Origin: Meconema thalassinum
Lineage: Eukaryota; Arthropoda; Insecta; Orthoptera; Tettigoniidae
NCBI GenBank assembly: GCA_946902985.2
Contig: OX336388.2
Location: 125,713,894-125,777,893, forward strand
Length of the DNA: 64,000 bases
Direction: 5' to 3'
In this document: one piece after another, positions 1-10,226 of the stretch
Layout of the letters: every line of letters starts with the position of its first letter
Position numbering within the stretch: position 1 is the stretch's first letter
The notes under the pieces: generated by a model
What the model saw: only the letters and a program-made list of their open reading frames with translations
Database searches by the model: none
What the model was told of the DNA's origin: nothing
Program-made: the position numbers and the translations under genes

Positions 1-607
1 AGAAAAAAAATATGGACATAAGATGCAATTAGGTTTCCTCGTTTCTTGGTTTACAGAATTTCTTGCAGTTACATTGAAAAAACTTCTTTGGTTGCGAGTT
101 TTGAATCATAACCATACAGAGCGGTGTGTGGCTTCATTTTTCTAGATGTTAAATATATAGTGCACAGAAATGGTGTTGCATCAGTAACCTCTCAGTAACT
201 GTGCCTTTTTCATATACATGCACACTTTTTTTTTTTTTTATAAAAGTTAATTCACCCAACCCTGGTGATTTTTTATGTTGGAACTCTTGACTACAGGGTG
301 GGCCAAAACAACAGAATTTTTTGAACTGTTCCGGAAGACTGAACTTTGCAGCAAAAAGCATGTAGTTTTGATGTAGATTCTACCTCTGCAATATTTGAAA
401 GGAAACATACCTTGCTTGCTTTTGGGAAAGGATTGGAATAAATATTCCAGGGACAGGAGGGAGTTTCACTATACATAGGCAGCAGTTATTGGAGTTAAAT
501 AACAGGAGAAAGAGGCAGGTTTCCAGAAAAGTGTAATGAGGCATGGCTGCAACTTATCGCCCATACTTTTAAATCCATACATGTTGAATAGGCAATTAAG
601 GGGGTTA
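1..607. other. Unassigned AT-rich DNA
   Basis: I see no recognisable gene or element here. A T-rich run lies near 226-240. The short open frames have no family signature and I treat them as chance. Confidence 0.4.
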
Positions 608-840
608 GAGGTGACTGGCTGTGTGACACAGTGGTAACGTTCTCTCCTGCTGTTTCCAAGATAGCGGGATCGAATCCTGGCGCAACAAGCTGGCATTTGA
701 GTGTGCACAATTTGAGGGAGCCATGTCAGTAGATTTACTAGCATGTCAAAGATCCCCTTCGGGGCTGAATTCCGCCACCCCGACGTCCCTAAAAGCCACA
801 GTTTAGTTAAAAGGGACGTAAAATCAATAACATTATTACT
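608..840 (+). mobile_element. tRNA-derived SINE (family C)
   Basis: The 5' part resembles a tRNA with pol III internal promoter boxes: an A-box-like ACACAGTGGTAACG and a B-box-like GGGATCGAATCC. The body contains CAAAGATCCCCTTCGGGGC and AAAAGCCACAGTTTAGTT, and it ends in an ATT-rich tail near 840. A related body segment is at 5195-5310. The tRNA-like part is followed by a conserved non-tRNA body, so this is a SINE and not a functional tRNA gene. The source tRNA is not identified. Confidence 0.6.
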
Positions 841-1227
841 GGAATTAGGGTGAAATTCAGATTAGAATTGGAGCTTTAAGGTGATATTATTACAATTCTG
901 GGATTTACTTATGATATTGTCATGTTAGACTTGAAGAAAGTATTCATGAGGATAATCAAACTTAAAACAACAATAACAGAAAGCCCCCCTAAAGTAATCT
1001 GGTACCGATATTGACGTTTAATTAGGAGGGAAGGGAAGTATGGTAAATCAGCAAAGAGGATATACAAAGTGGGTAAGCACAGGCAAGAGAAGAGTTGTCA
1101 GAAGGTAATTTCTGCAATGCGTTATTTAAATAAAAATGAATTAATTTTTCCTTCCGCATCAGTTTCTTGTCTATTTATTCCCCTGATAAAATTGATGTGC
1201 AAATTATACATAATCATATATATTATG
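841..1227. other. Unassigned AT-rich DNA
   Basis: Nothing recognisable is seen between the SINE and the Helitron-like element. Confidence 0.4.
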
Positions 1228-1751
1228 TCAGTAGTATAGATCCCTCCTGCGGCACTCACAAGCGACCGATCGTGAAAATGAGCATTCAAATGAAAGAGAT
1301 TAGACATTAGCAGTGACGAATTGCACTTTAATTCCATTAATATCAATAATTTCTTTAAAAATTGCCTTTAAAAAAATGTACGAAGTGTGCGATTTGCAGA
1401 TACTGTTGTTGTATGATAATACGCTCCATAATTGCTGTCCACTTCACATTTTGGCTCTGTGACGCCCGTTTCATGTCATTTTAACATTATGAGGTCTTTC
1501 CTTTATCAATTTGCATGGAGTTCAGAAACAGTAAATCAAAGGAATGAGTAGCCTACTCAAATCGTATAATTTCATAAATATCGAATAACCGGTGAGTGTT
1601 ACAGCACACTCAGCACACAAATGACATTATCAGTGACAAATTGCATTCTAATTTCTTAAATATAAATTTTTGTAAGGAGTGTTCGATTTAGAAAACCTAT
1701 AGGGAAAGTGTGGTTTATGAACACAAGAGATTTCTCGCACGGGTCCGCTAG
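1228..1751 (+). mobile_element. Non-autonomous Helitron-like element, copy 1
   Basis: It starts with TCAGTAGTATAGA followed by CCCTCCTGCGGCACTCACAAG-like sequence and ends TTTCTCGCACGGGTCCGCTAG, followed by T. A 5' TC and a 3' CTAG next to T, just after a short GC-rich hairpin, are Helitron hallmarks. Both ends recur at 26616-27559. No Rep or helicase is encoded. The base before the 5' TC is not the expected A, so the 5' boundary is less sure than the 3' one. Confidence 0.55.
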
Positions 1752-2826
1752 TATATATATAAATATTGTAAAATTCAAACAATATTGCAGGACACACTTC
1801 CAGTCGAAAATCATTGCTGTTTTGTCTTCAGTTGTGATTGGAAGCGACAGTGTGGGTTTGCGACGCATGGTTGGAGTCGATCAGCCTTGTGTTGACTGCA
1901 TGTTAGGTTGGTGTTCGTAGCGTGAAAAGGCACATGAGAAATATGCGCGTCAAAAAAGATAAGATCGTTTACCGCGAGAGAAAAGCTTAAAATGATCAAG
2001 AAAGCAGAAGAAGATTGTGCTTCATTGAATTATTTTTTTATTTTGTTTTCTCTGTTATAGTAACTTAGCAAAATCAGGGTGAGTGGCTTACACAGCGGCA
2101 TGCCATAGACGCATGAATATGCTAACTTGAAAGGGCTGATACTAAGGCACCCAGGAGTAGCTAACTTAGTTATGGAAGGATTGGTATAGAAGACATGTTT
2201 TGTTGGGGAAGTCAAAGTTAGAAATATTAAACTAGTGGTTCCTGAACCAAGGGGGAAGAAAAACAACATGCGACTTGATGCGGATAATAAATATACAGGG
2301 TTTATCCATCTGGGCCACTTATGTTGTAAATTAGTGTGAGTGAAAATAATTTACAATATAGTAGCTGGTAATGAGTTACTTCGCCTTAACCTTCAGAGTG
2401 CTATCGACGAAACGGTTTGGCATTAATTCTGCCACGTAGTGGTGCTGATGACGAAACGGCTCGTTGCTTTGCACGCACCTCTTCAGTTCCACATTTCAGC
2501 TATTCGAAGCGATGTTATTTGAAGGTAGACTTACCTGCACTTTGGTGATAATCCGTACAACCATTTACTTAGCACTTTTAATCTCTATGGTGATGTGAAT
2601 TACGGTATTCACTTGTTCAAAGAAATGGAAATGTTTGACTTCTGTGCGCTGTAATGGTTGACAGCAGACCCTGCAGTAGTTTGGGTAGTGTTTATTTCAA
2701 ACGTTAGCCATACCCAGGAGGGGGCGTAGGAGATATATCCTCCCTAAAAGTCTGAAATGTCACCCCTAGTGAAAGGCCGTTTAGCCAGTCACTACATAAG
2801 GCAGTATTTACCTACATCCAGTTATA
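1752..2826. other. Unassigned DNA
   Basis: No coding potential or family signature could be supported. A CTGATGACGAAAC string near 2437 resembles hammerhead core boxes but has no stem II between them and was rejected. Confidence 0.4.
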
Positions 2827-3210
2827 CTATCCCCCGGAAATTGTTTTGTGGGTGCAACCCTGAAGAAAACTTGAATACACGTGTCTAAAATGTCGTCGGC
2901 CAATAGCATCATAGTGTGTGTTTCTTTCCTGCATCACTCGATGGTGATGTCGCTGGTGACTCAACAGACCAATTCTGGCATAGAGCATACGGCCGCACAC
3001 AATGCATATGATGGAAGGTGGAGGACGTGGCAATATCTGGTGCACCTTTCTCCTCTGACGAGTTTCCATTTCCTGCCTTCAGCGTTCTTCTTCAAAATGT
3101 GAAACCGCAGCTGAGGTGGCTGCACGCCAACATACGCGATCTTCCGCAACTGTATGCCAATTATCAGGATCAATGGCTACACTCATCAAGGTTTGCTTAA
3201 GCTGGTCTTT

Positions 3211-3816
3211 AAGATTGATTGGAATGCATTGACGCTTCCAAATGCAAAACTTAGTGGGATCAATTTACCGCCTAATCAATACTGTTTGTACAGATAAAAT
3301 TTATTTGCTTAATACATTCTAAGTAGGGACATGTTTCGGATACGTTGTACCCTTCTTCAGCCTATACATCAAAACAACATTGTGCACATATCGAAGACAT
3401 TCTTATTCTACACAAACATGCATATAGATGTCTCCATAGTGGAGAGGCTGTTTGCCATTGCTAAAAAGTGAAAAATAAAACTTAGATTAAAACTATAAAA
3501 ACTATGCTAAAAATATACACTTAGTTTACTGGGGTGTGTAGTCTATCTACGTTTGCCCCTTTAACTGTGGCAGAAAGAAATTATGAAGATGCATAAGGGC
3601 CTGTCAGCGTCCCTTGTAACCTATCATGTACATGCTATAGTAGAATGGTTCCTGTTGTTACGTCATTTAGAACTTTGAAAGGAACTGTATTGTGGTATCT
3701 TTTGTCCTCTTGCATTGCATCTAGAGCATGCACGGTGACTTGAGTCAGTGTTGGTAGCAAATAAATTTTATTTGTACAAACAGTATTGATTAGGCGGTAA
3801 ATTGATCCCACTAAGT
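3211..3816. mobile_element. Penelope-like foldback element inserted in the LINE tail
   Basis: Its ends are inverted copies of one sequence: AACTTAGTGGGATCAATTTA then CCGCCTAATCAATACTG near 3248-3285, and the reverse complement near 3780-3816. The insert is bordered by a 19-bp direct repeat, TTTGCWTAAGCTGGTCTTT, at 3192-3210 and 3817-3835. A hammerhead-like core lies on the minus strand at 3333-3360. A related element at 45735-49484 shares the CCGCCyAATCAATACT block and the ribozyme-like segment. Assignment to Penelope-like elements rests on the known association of that group with hammerhead motifs and inverted tails. No RT or GIY-YIG domain is present. Confidence 0.5.
3333..3360 (-). ncRNA. 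Hammerhead-ribozyme-like core, copy A
   Basis: On the minus strand the order is CTGAAGA, A, GGGTAC, loop AAC, GTATCC, GAAAC. CTGANGA and GAAA are the invariant hammerhead boxes. GGGUAC pairs with GUAUCC over six base pairs including one G-U. A short stem III (ACAU with AUGU) ending UA can be drawn further 3'. I could not find a convincing stem I, so self-cleavage is not established. Confidence 0.4.
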
Positions 3817-4179
3817 TTTGCATAAGCTGGTCTTTGTAACGCTTTCTAGGTGCTCCTAGAGGTCTCTTGCACGTGCTGAGCTCACTGTACAGGAATTTCC
3901 GTGCGAGTCTGTCGTCATTCGTGCGTTGGACATGACCGATCCATCTAAGCCGGTGACTAATGATGATGGCCTCTATGTTCTTCATCTCTGCTCTCTCGAG
4001 AACCACAGCATTCGTTAAATGTAACCCAATAATATATGGAGCTAATAGGAGAAGGGTGGAATATGCTAAATTCATTTAAGGCCTTGATGTAGAATGGGGC
4101 TAAGATGTGTGAATATAACTCAGCACAGGAGTGTTTATTCAACTGGAAATACATAGCAGTTAAAAGGTTAAGCAAAGTA

Positions 4180-4590
4180 TTTAAAGCAAGAAGCCTTAGT
4201 AGGAATCTGAAGCTGACTTTTTATCGTACAGTAGCAAGATCTGGCCCATGACTAAGAGAGATTAAAGTAGAATACAGACAGCCGAAATGAAACTTCTGAG
4301 GAGTATGGTACAGAAGACTAGGAGAGAGAGAGTGAGAAATGAAGACATTCGAAAGGAAGTGAGTGTACAGAAGCTGAATGATAAGCTGGAGCAGAACTGA
4401 TTGAGCTGGTATGGACATGTGAAACGGATGAATGATTAAAAAATGCTAAAACAAGTGATGGAGAGTGACATGACTGGAAAGAGAGTACGGTGGATGGACT
4501 AGGTGTGAGAGAACGGAACCTGTGGTTGAGGAAGGATGGTGGACAGACGGGGTGCTCCAACCCGGCTTAAGCTGGAAAACTGAAAATGAT
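4180..4590 (+). pseudogene. LINE 3' tail fragment
   Basis: Read on the plus strand, frames around 4285-4500 give AEMKLLRSMVQKTRRERVRN, then a WYGHVKRMND-like block and a GKRVRWMD-like block, the conserved post-RT tail of non-LTR elements. Stops and frameshifts show it is dead. It ends in a (ATG)n-type tail, TGAAAATGATGATGATGAG, at about 4578-4599, as several LINE copies here do. It lies next to but opposite in direction to the LINE at 2827-4075. Confidence 0.6.
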
Positions 4591-4736
4591 GATGATGAGT
4601 GAGACCTGCAGTGATGTAGAGCCAAAGATTCGTACTATGACACAAGGTGATGAGGAATTGTTAAGGTGATGGGAAAAGAAGATACTTTGGGGAGTTTGTG
4701 GACCAATTAGAAATGATAAGGAGATAATAATAATAT

Positions 4737-5092
4737 TGTATGGCCTTGGGTGCCAGGTGCAAGCTTTGTTAATTGACACCCAGAGGGCAGCTTGCATGCC
4801 GAATTTAATGCTCCGTGGAGCGCTATGAATGTCAAGGAGGTTAGATATCTAAGCTCCTTGATGCTATAGTAGAGAAATAAGGAACTTAGATTGGCGTAAA
4901 ATCCCGCGATTAATTTTGCAATATGAACACGGCCTATTGAAATCAAATGGGTTCTTTAACATGCCAACAACGTATGACATGAGCATCGTGATTTTTGTCG
5001 CCTTTCAAAAATCACGTACCATGCCAGGAGCGAACCTGCTAGCTTGGGGTTGGTAGTCCGACACTATAACCACACACCCACCGTGGCAAGCG
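4737..5092 (-). mobile_element. tRNA-derived SINE (family B), copy 1
   Basis: Reading from 5092 downwards, a tRNA-like head with CCACGGTGGGTG and ACCAACCCCAAGC is followed by a body with CATGTTAAAGAACCCATTTG and GGAGCTTAGATATCTAACCT, ending in an ATT/TTA-rich tail at about 4725-4737. Copies occur at 12225-12608 (+) and 31440-31838 (-). Confidence 0.65.
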
Positions 5093-5194
5093 ATAAGGAG
5101 ATCAGAGAGCTGTTTAACAAACCAGATAGTAGCGGGAATAGAGAGTAGTAGAATGCTATGGTTGGGACATGTAGAATGACAGAAAACAGGACGG

Positions 5195-5400
5195 TAAAGA
5201 AACTCGGGCATGTTAAAGATCACTTTCGGGCGGAAATTCCGGCACCCAGGCGTCTCTATAAGCCACAGTAGTTCAAAGGAACGTAAAACCAATATCATTA
5301 CACCGCTCCCTCGCATGTAAGCACCCTCAAATGCTGACTGATTATGCCAGGATTTGATCCTTCAACCTTGAGCACAGTAGGCGAGAACGTTCAGTTCCAT
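5195..5400. repeat. SINE-C-like body fragment with an adjoining tRNA-like segment
   Basis: 5205-5300 on the plus strand matches the body of the family C SINE at 740-830 (AAAGATCACTTTCGGGCGGA and AAGCCACAGTAGTTCAAAGG). Directly after it, on the minus strand, 5400-5310 carries a tRNA-like stretch with a B-box-like GGATCAAATCC. The two pieces face each other, so this is a rearranged or composite copy. Confidence 0.4.
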
Positions 5401-6284
5401 TATTTCAATAACGTTGATTAGCAATAGCACGGATAGCAAGCAAAAACTTTATTAACACTGAATAGCAGGGCGGGGGGGGGGGAACCAGACAAACCTCACC
5501 ATTTATTCATATTTAGTGAATTTAGTTTTTGCATGCTCTCTGTGATGTTACTGCGAAGACCTAATTTCAGTTCGAAACTTGTTGGTATAATCATTAAGTC
5601 TGTTTTCCTGTATTGGCCCTGAGGGGATATTGCCAATTATAACAACATCCATACGAACTAGAACTCCCTATCAAACGTTTAAGCGTTTTCTTCAGAAATG
5701 TTTACAGCTTTTTAATAAATAACAAAACATTTTTTAACACATTGTTTCCTAATTAAATGTTTTCTGATTTTAAAGATGAATTGATTTTCATACCAGTTTT
5801 CTCGTAAATTTAATGTGTTTCATTTTTGTTTCCTTAATTTAATATACTTGCTGTTATGATATTTTGTGTTTGATGGGTGTTTTTATCTGTAAAATAAACA
5901 ACTTTCCTTTCATCAGCTTTTAAACCTTAGTGGTTTACCAGTATTTCTCATACCGAATAGCGGTATTAAATACTCCAAAATACCGCTGGACCGTGCATTT
6001 ATTCCTCGCAGTAGACTTGTGAACTGCAAAACCTTCGTAACACTTCCTTCAGAAGCAGACTAAATGTCGGTTGTCAAAAACATTTATTAAATGTAAATAC
6101 AAATAGTTTAAGAGGGGTCAAGATTAAAAAGGGTCTCTAAACGTTTATTTTTAGGAAACGTTTAGAAGATTTTAAAAAATCTTTGATTTAAAAAACATTT
6201 CTATGAGACGGTTTTATACATTTAATCGAGGCATCAAGAAAACGTTTCTGATCATGACCCCCAATATGAACTTGTAACAAACAT
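5401..6284. other. Unassigned AT-rich DNA
   Basis: A G-run sits at about 5471-5480. No gene or bounded element was recognised. Confidence 0.4.
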
Positions 6285-6792
6285 GATTGATTTAGGTTGG
6301 TTCCTCAGTTTAGGGGCTGCAACAACACTGTCATGTAGCCCCGTGTACTTAGGGTGTGTGTAGAATCTGTCTGATAACCGGTGTTAATTTTGATGGCTGT
6401 ATTAGTGTGTGTTGTCTGTTTTTAATTCAAGTAAGGACTGCAGACATTCAGTTTTCATGGAGTTCCAACTTTGGCTACCAAACACCACAGTCAACGACTG
6501 ACTAGTTCTGAACTTGGTTACTAGATGCCACCGCAGTCGGCTCCTGACGACGAACGTTGGAACCGAAGAGCGTTAGTCAAATTTCGTTCGCATAAGTGTA
6601 ATTAGTGGAAGGTTCTTTATCATGCCATAAATCTATGACGTGCGACCGCCAGCTTTACTTCCCCTCCGAAGGAAGACATACTGAGGGATTTTTAACGCTC
6701 TTGAAACATCCAATGACTTCGGCCTTGTTTGAACCCGCAATCTTGGGCATAGAAGCTCAGCATGCTACCAACTACGCCACCAAAGCCCCTAT
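6285..6792 (-). mobile_element. Full-length tRNA-derived SINE (family A), minus strand
   Basis: From 6792 downwards the head reads GGTGGCGTAGTTGGTAGCAT (A box) and GCGGGTTCAAAC (B box), then a body with TTTTTAACGCTC-type, CTTCCTTCGGAGGGGAAGTA and ACCGCAGTCGGCTC-type blocks, ending GCAGCCCCTAAACTGAGGAACCAACC-like at about 6290. The same ~520-bp unit recurs at 25366-25886, 25907-26425 and, split, at 55617-55813 plus 61163-61456. Confidence 0.75.
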
Positions 6793-6933
6793 GATTGAGT
6801 TAATACCATTCTACTATTTCGTTAAATCGAGAATGACATGCTTTTTGTGCCAAAGTTCTAGCTTCTTTGAGAGTTGTTCAAAAAAATCTGTGTTTTGGCC
6901 CACCTTGTGTTTAAATGTGCTGTTGTCTTGAAG

Positions 6934-7128
6934 GTAGCAAGTCTGCGCCGTCTGGAGCAGGAGAACAAGGAGGCGGGGGAGAGGCTGGAAGAGGTGGTGG
7001 CCCGTGGAGAGCTGCTGTTAGAGCAGATCCAAGCTGCCCTGGCGGACATCGCCCAGAGCCAACTCGACATGCAGCACCTTGCCAGTGACCCTAACTCCAA
7101 GACGCCCAATGCTAATATTCCTCCATGA
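6934..7128 (+). CDS. Possible terminal exon of an unidentified host gene (coiled coil)
   Basis: After a splice-acceptor-like CTGTTGTCTTGAAG, an open frame runs [20 protein letters not shown], then a block of alternating hydrophobic and charged residues ending [13 protein letters not shown], and stops at 7126-7128 after [11 protein letters not shown]. The composition is GC-rich with heptad-like spacing of L, I and V, unlike the AT-rich flanks. This suggests a purified host coding exon encoding a coiled coil. I do not recognise the family. No upstream exon was found; the SINE at 6285-6792 would lie in the preceding intron. The last ~32 nt are repeated 49 bp downstream. Confidence 0.45.
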   Translation, partial: VASLRRLEQENKEAGERLEEVVARGELLLEQIQAALADIAQSQLDMQHLASDPNSKTPNANIPP

Positions 7129-7177
7129 GGGTATTAGGGTGGTCGCCAAGATGCCCAATGTCAACATTCCTCCATGA
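7097..7177 (+). repeat. Tandem duplication of the exon 3' end
   Basis: CCAAGACGCCCAATGCTAAT, continuing through the stop codon (7097-7128), recurs with four changes as CCAAGATGCCCAATGTCAAC and onwards at 7146-7177. The period is 49 bp. Confidence 0.7.
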
Positions 7178-7442
7178 CGAACAGAGTGTGGGGTCAACAT
7201 GATACAAACTATTGTATATATGCGAATACTGTCTGTCATCGAATAGTCCCCGCACCCTAATTTTAGAAAAGATACTGAAAAATACTTTTTCTTTTAGTTA
7301 TGTTGATTAAAGCGGCCATAATAGCAGGGTATTACCAGTACAGTAAGGGCACTCACGAGCCTAAGGTGAATTTTTAAAGTGTCTGCAGGAGTTGGATGTT
7401 GTGCTTTGAGCTGTGGTCAGCATCTTTTCACTGCACCATATA

Positions 7443-8180
7443 CAGGGTGTTTCAGAAATACTTTTACAAACTTTGGGGATTGGTTCCTTATACCAAAACA
7501 AGAAAAATAGTTCATATACACGTATGTCACAAAATCATTCGTTTTCACTTTATTAATGAAAGAACATTGTACAGTGACACATTAATTGATAGTCTGTTTG
7601 GAAGTGTTTAACACATGAACTCATATCAAAAAAGGTTCCTGACACCAGATTAAAGTCTTAACGGACAGTGCAAGCCATGGAACGGGTCCTCCTCTGCCCA
7701 ACCATCTGTCCTGGAAGATCTCCGTCAGTGCAGTGCGAACAAGGTGACTAAAGTGTGCAGGAGCCCCATCATGCATCCCCCACATACGTTGTCGTATTTG
7801 CAGGGGTACATTGTCATGCAGTAAGTCTGAAAGGGTGTTCTGGATAAAGTCTCAGGAGACAGCACCTGTAAGAACGTGCTGGTAGAATGTATGGACCTAC
7901 AATGCCAGCCCACACATTAATCCTAAACTGGTGCTGATGGCAAGCCTGTCTGGAACACCTGTGCATTTGACAGTTTTTCCATCTGTCAGTGTCAGGAACC
8001 TTTTTTGATATGAGTTCATGTGTTAAACACTTCCAAACAGGCTGTCAATGTGTCAATGTTCTTTCATTAATAAATCGAAAACTAAGGATTTTGGGACATA
8101 TGTGTATATGAACTTTTTTTCTTGTTTTGGTGTATGGAACTAATCCCCAAAATTTGTTAAAGTATTTCTGAAACACCCTG
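7443..8180. mobile_element. Mariner-type foldback element with long inverted repeats
   Basis: The left end CAGGGTGTTTCAGAAATACT and about 180 bp after it recur inverted at 8000-8180, ending AGTATTTCTGAAACACCCTG. The middle (7640-7980, minus strand) contains decayed transposase with FRINVWAGIVGPYILPARSY, typical of the mariner family whose elements begin CAGGGTGTTTC. The left flank is TA; the right flank is AA. Stops throughout make it non-autonomous. Confidence 0.65.
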
Positions 8181-8573
8181 AATAATGCATGGTGGGCCAA
8201 CGATGTCATCAAAATTATGAGAGCAGTTGGGTTCCAATCTTTACTGAAATAATGCCCACACACCAATTTGAACATCTGATTTTTTAAAGAATGTACAGGT
8301 AGTATTCGCATACGTATGGTATTACCAGTTTATGTTTATTTCTTGGTCTGTTTCCCATATGTTTCTCAGTTGATTAAATGACGTTTCACCCTCTACTGTG
8401 GTGGCATTTCAATTGTTCATTTAAGAAATGGTAGTGTTTCAACTTATCAATTCATTAACATTTTTAACAATTACATGTTTTGGATGTAAATTGGATACTT
8501 CATCAGCCCGATTACACAAATATCAAAACTAGTAGACTCATGATTATCTTTGTTGATACGGACTTGTTGGTGG
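8181..8573. other. Unassigned, with a degenerate ribozyme-like segment
   Basis: 8472-8530 resembles the 3330-3378 segment in minus orientation (CTGATGA, then AAAACATGT in place of GAAACATGT) but stem II is lost. I see nothing else. Confidence 0.3.
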
Positions 8574-8870
8574 TGGTTGTTGTTTTAAGAGGCGAAACAT
8601 CTTGGTCATTACCCCTAAGGGTATGACCACTATCACCAACTTCTGATTTAAACATAACTTCCAGCATGAAATAAAAAGGAGAAATAGGGGAAATAAAAGA
8701 AATAAAAACCGCAACCCTCGAAGAATGAGAACTGAGGGACTTTCAAGATGTAAATCCATGAAAGGCAGATAGGAAAGGGAAAGAGGAGACGGTTCCCCCT
8801 CCGTCAGTTGAAAAACGGGGAAAATGGACCCAGATCCCGAACTTACCAGCACTTATTATCCTAGGTGCAT
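8574..8870. repeat. Dispersed repeat (family E), copy 1
   Basis: It begins TTGTTTTAAGAGGCGAAACA and contains CAACCCTCGAAGAATGAGAA and GAAAGGCAGATAGGAAAGGG, all shared with 61569-61990. A head-like fragment is also at 31967-32010. No ORF or tRNA promoter is evident, so the class is unknown. Confidence 0.6.
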
Positions 8871-9151
8871 CATGTGTGCAGAAGGCAGGAGGTACCTTGG
8901 AAAGAATTATAGAGGACTATTCCCTCGAAAAATTAGGGTAGCGAGAAAGTGAGACAAGGACCAATTAAGGTAGGAAAAAGAAAGACATCCCAGGCTTCGG
9001 ATACCTTAATACTGAATACTAAGACTGCATGATATTTACTCTTTGAATCATGTGGTTGTAGCAAACACATGAGTTCATGTTTATGGTGCTATAGGAAGCT
9101 GTGGTATCATTGCATTCCATGTAATATAATGTTTAGTTTCACTCCGTGTTT
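8871..9151. other. Unassigned DNA
   Basis: Nothing recognised before the hAT target duplication at 9152. Confidence 0.4.
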
Positions 9152-9159
9152 ATAATTAT

Positions 9160-10218
9160 TAGAGACGAGAATTATAGGCACTAAAAACAGTGAAAATAGG
9201 CAGGCATATAGGCTCTTAATAGGCATGTAAATAGGCATTAACTTGTAAAATAGGCATGAAAATATTTCTTATAATTTAATAACATATTTAATTACTATAA
9301 TAAGAATTAAGAACATGCATATTTTCAATGTTTTCTGGTAATAAGTTTGTTCTCCTGTCATGAAGAATGTTTTTATATTGAGAGAAAGATCTCTCAACAT
9401 CACATGAAGTGATTGAGCAAAACAATACCGATTTTTAATTTTCATCCACTCTGGGACAAGAGACCACCAGCGTTCTAACTCCTCGTTCAGTAATTAAATG
9501 ATTATTTACATTTTATATATAAATTATTGAGAGTTCATGTCTAATACAGAATTGCAACAAAACAACTTGCCACAATACACAAATTAATAGGCCTATAAAT
9601 GCTACAATGAAATGCGATCGTACTTCTCAATCACATAAACATAAAAGAAACAAAAGAATTAACTCTTTACAGCAAGCTTGGCAGAAGACTACTCTTCCAT
9701 CGGTAGTGAAATAGTTATCCCCTGTGATCCACTGCTTCAGCCAGTAAGACTTCGATAATTTATCTTTCGGCATTGCTACGGACACACTTTTTCTTCGCAA
9801 TAAATCACACAAAGTTCTGAATCTGAAGTGAAGATAAAGCATCGAGAGGGAGGTAGGGGATACGGGTTGTGCAACATAATTCGACGTCGATTGGTTCTCG
9901 CATGTGTCTTGCGAGGTTGGAGGGGTTGAAGGCTTCGAGGTCAAATTGTTCCTTGTTTCTTCTGATGGAATTCCCATTCTTGTTCGTGGGGTAAACAATA
10001 TTGAGAAATGAGAATATAATTCTGTCGAGCACACCAGCTGCAATATAATACAATTTAAAATACCGTCAAAAGGCATCAAATAGGCAATTATACTCCAAAT
10101 AGGCACAATAAAACCAACGAAATCTAGCCTAAAGGAACCTAAAACGGATTTATATCTCGATAGCCTAAGTTTCTAAACATAGGAATAAAATAGGCAAATA
10201 GGCAAATTCCCGTCTCTA
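9160..10218 (-). mobile_element. Internally deleted hAT transposon
   Basis: The ends are TAGAGACGAGAATTATAGGC and the inverse of TAGAGACGGGAATTTGCC, flanked by an exact 8-bp duplication ATAATTAT at 9152-9159 and 10219-10226. Eight base pairs is the hAT target length. Both subterminal regions carry many AATAGGCA-type repeats, as expected for transposase binding sites. On the minus strand it keeps two remnants of a transposase, a BED-type finger near 9650-9780 and a dimerisation-domain piece near 9360-9480, with the catalytic core deleted. Confidence 0.85.
9345..9785 (-). pseudogene. Remnants of hAT transposase: N-terminal BED finger and C-terminal piece
   Basis: Minus strand near 9770-9650 reads MPKDKLSKSYWLKQWI, then YFTTDGRVVFCQACCKE, the start of a BED-type zinc finger (C-x2-C visible, histidines lost). 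Further along, frames near 9480-9340 give NEELERWWSLVPEWMK and then SCDVERSFSQYKNILHDRR, the classic hAT dimerisation signature. About 500 residues of RNase H-like core should lie between and are absent. This part of the element cannot make active transposase. Confidence 0.7.
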
Positions 10219-10226
10219 ATAATTAT

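Larger units (their letters stand above)
2827..4075 (-). pseudogene. LINE 3' fragment: RT C-terminal tail with zinc finger, split by an insertion
   Basis: Read on the minus strand, about 4020 to 3836 encodes RAEMKNIEAI, then LRWIGHVQRTNDDRLARK and RPLGAPRKRYKDQL, the conserved tail beyond the reverse-transcriptase domain of many arthropod non-LTR elements. The same frame resumes below 3211 with KDQLKQTLM and runs to a C-terminal zinc finger (CIVCGRMLYAR then HQRHHH, about 2900-3010) before the stop at 2827. The KDQL block is on both sides because a foldback element at 3211-3816 duplicated its target. The RT catalytic domain is missing, so this is a 5'-truncated dead copy. The clade is not determined. 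Confidence 0.75.

Noticed and set aside
2430..2450. CTGATGACGAAAC resembling a hammerhead core
   Set aside because: Only one base separates the two boxes, so stem II cannot form, and the tail shared by the other candidates is absent.
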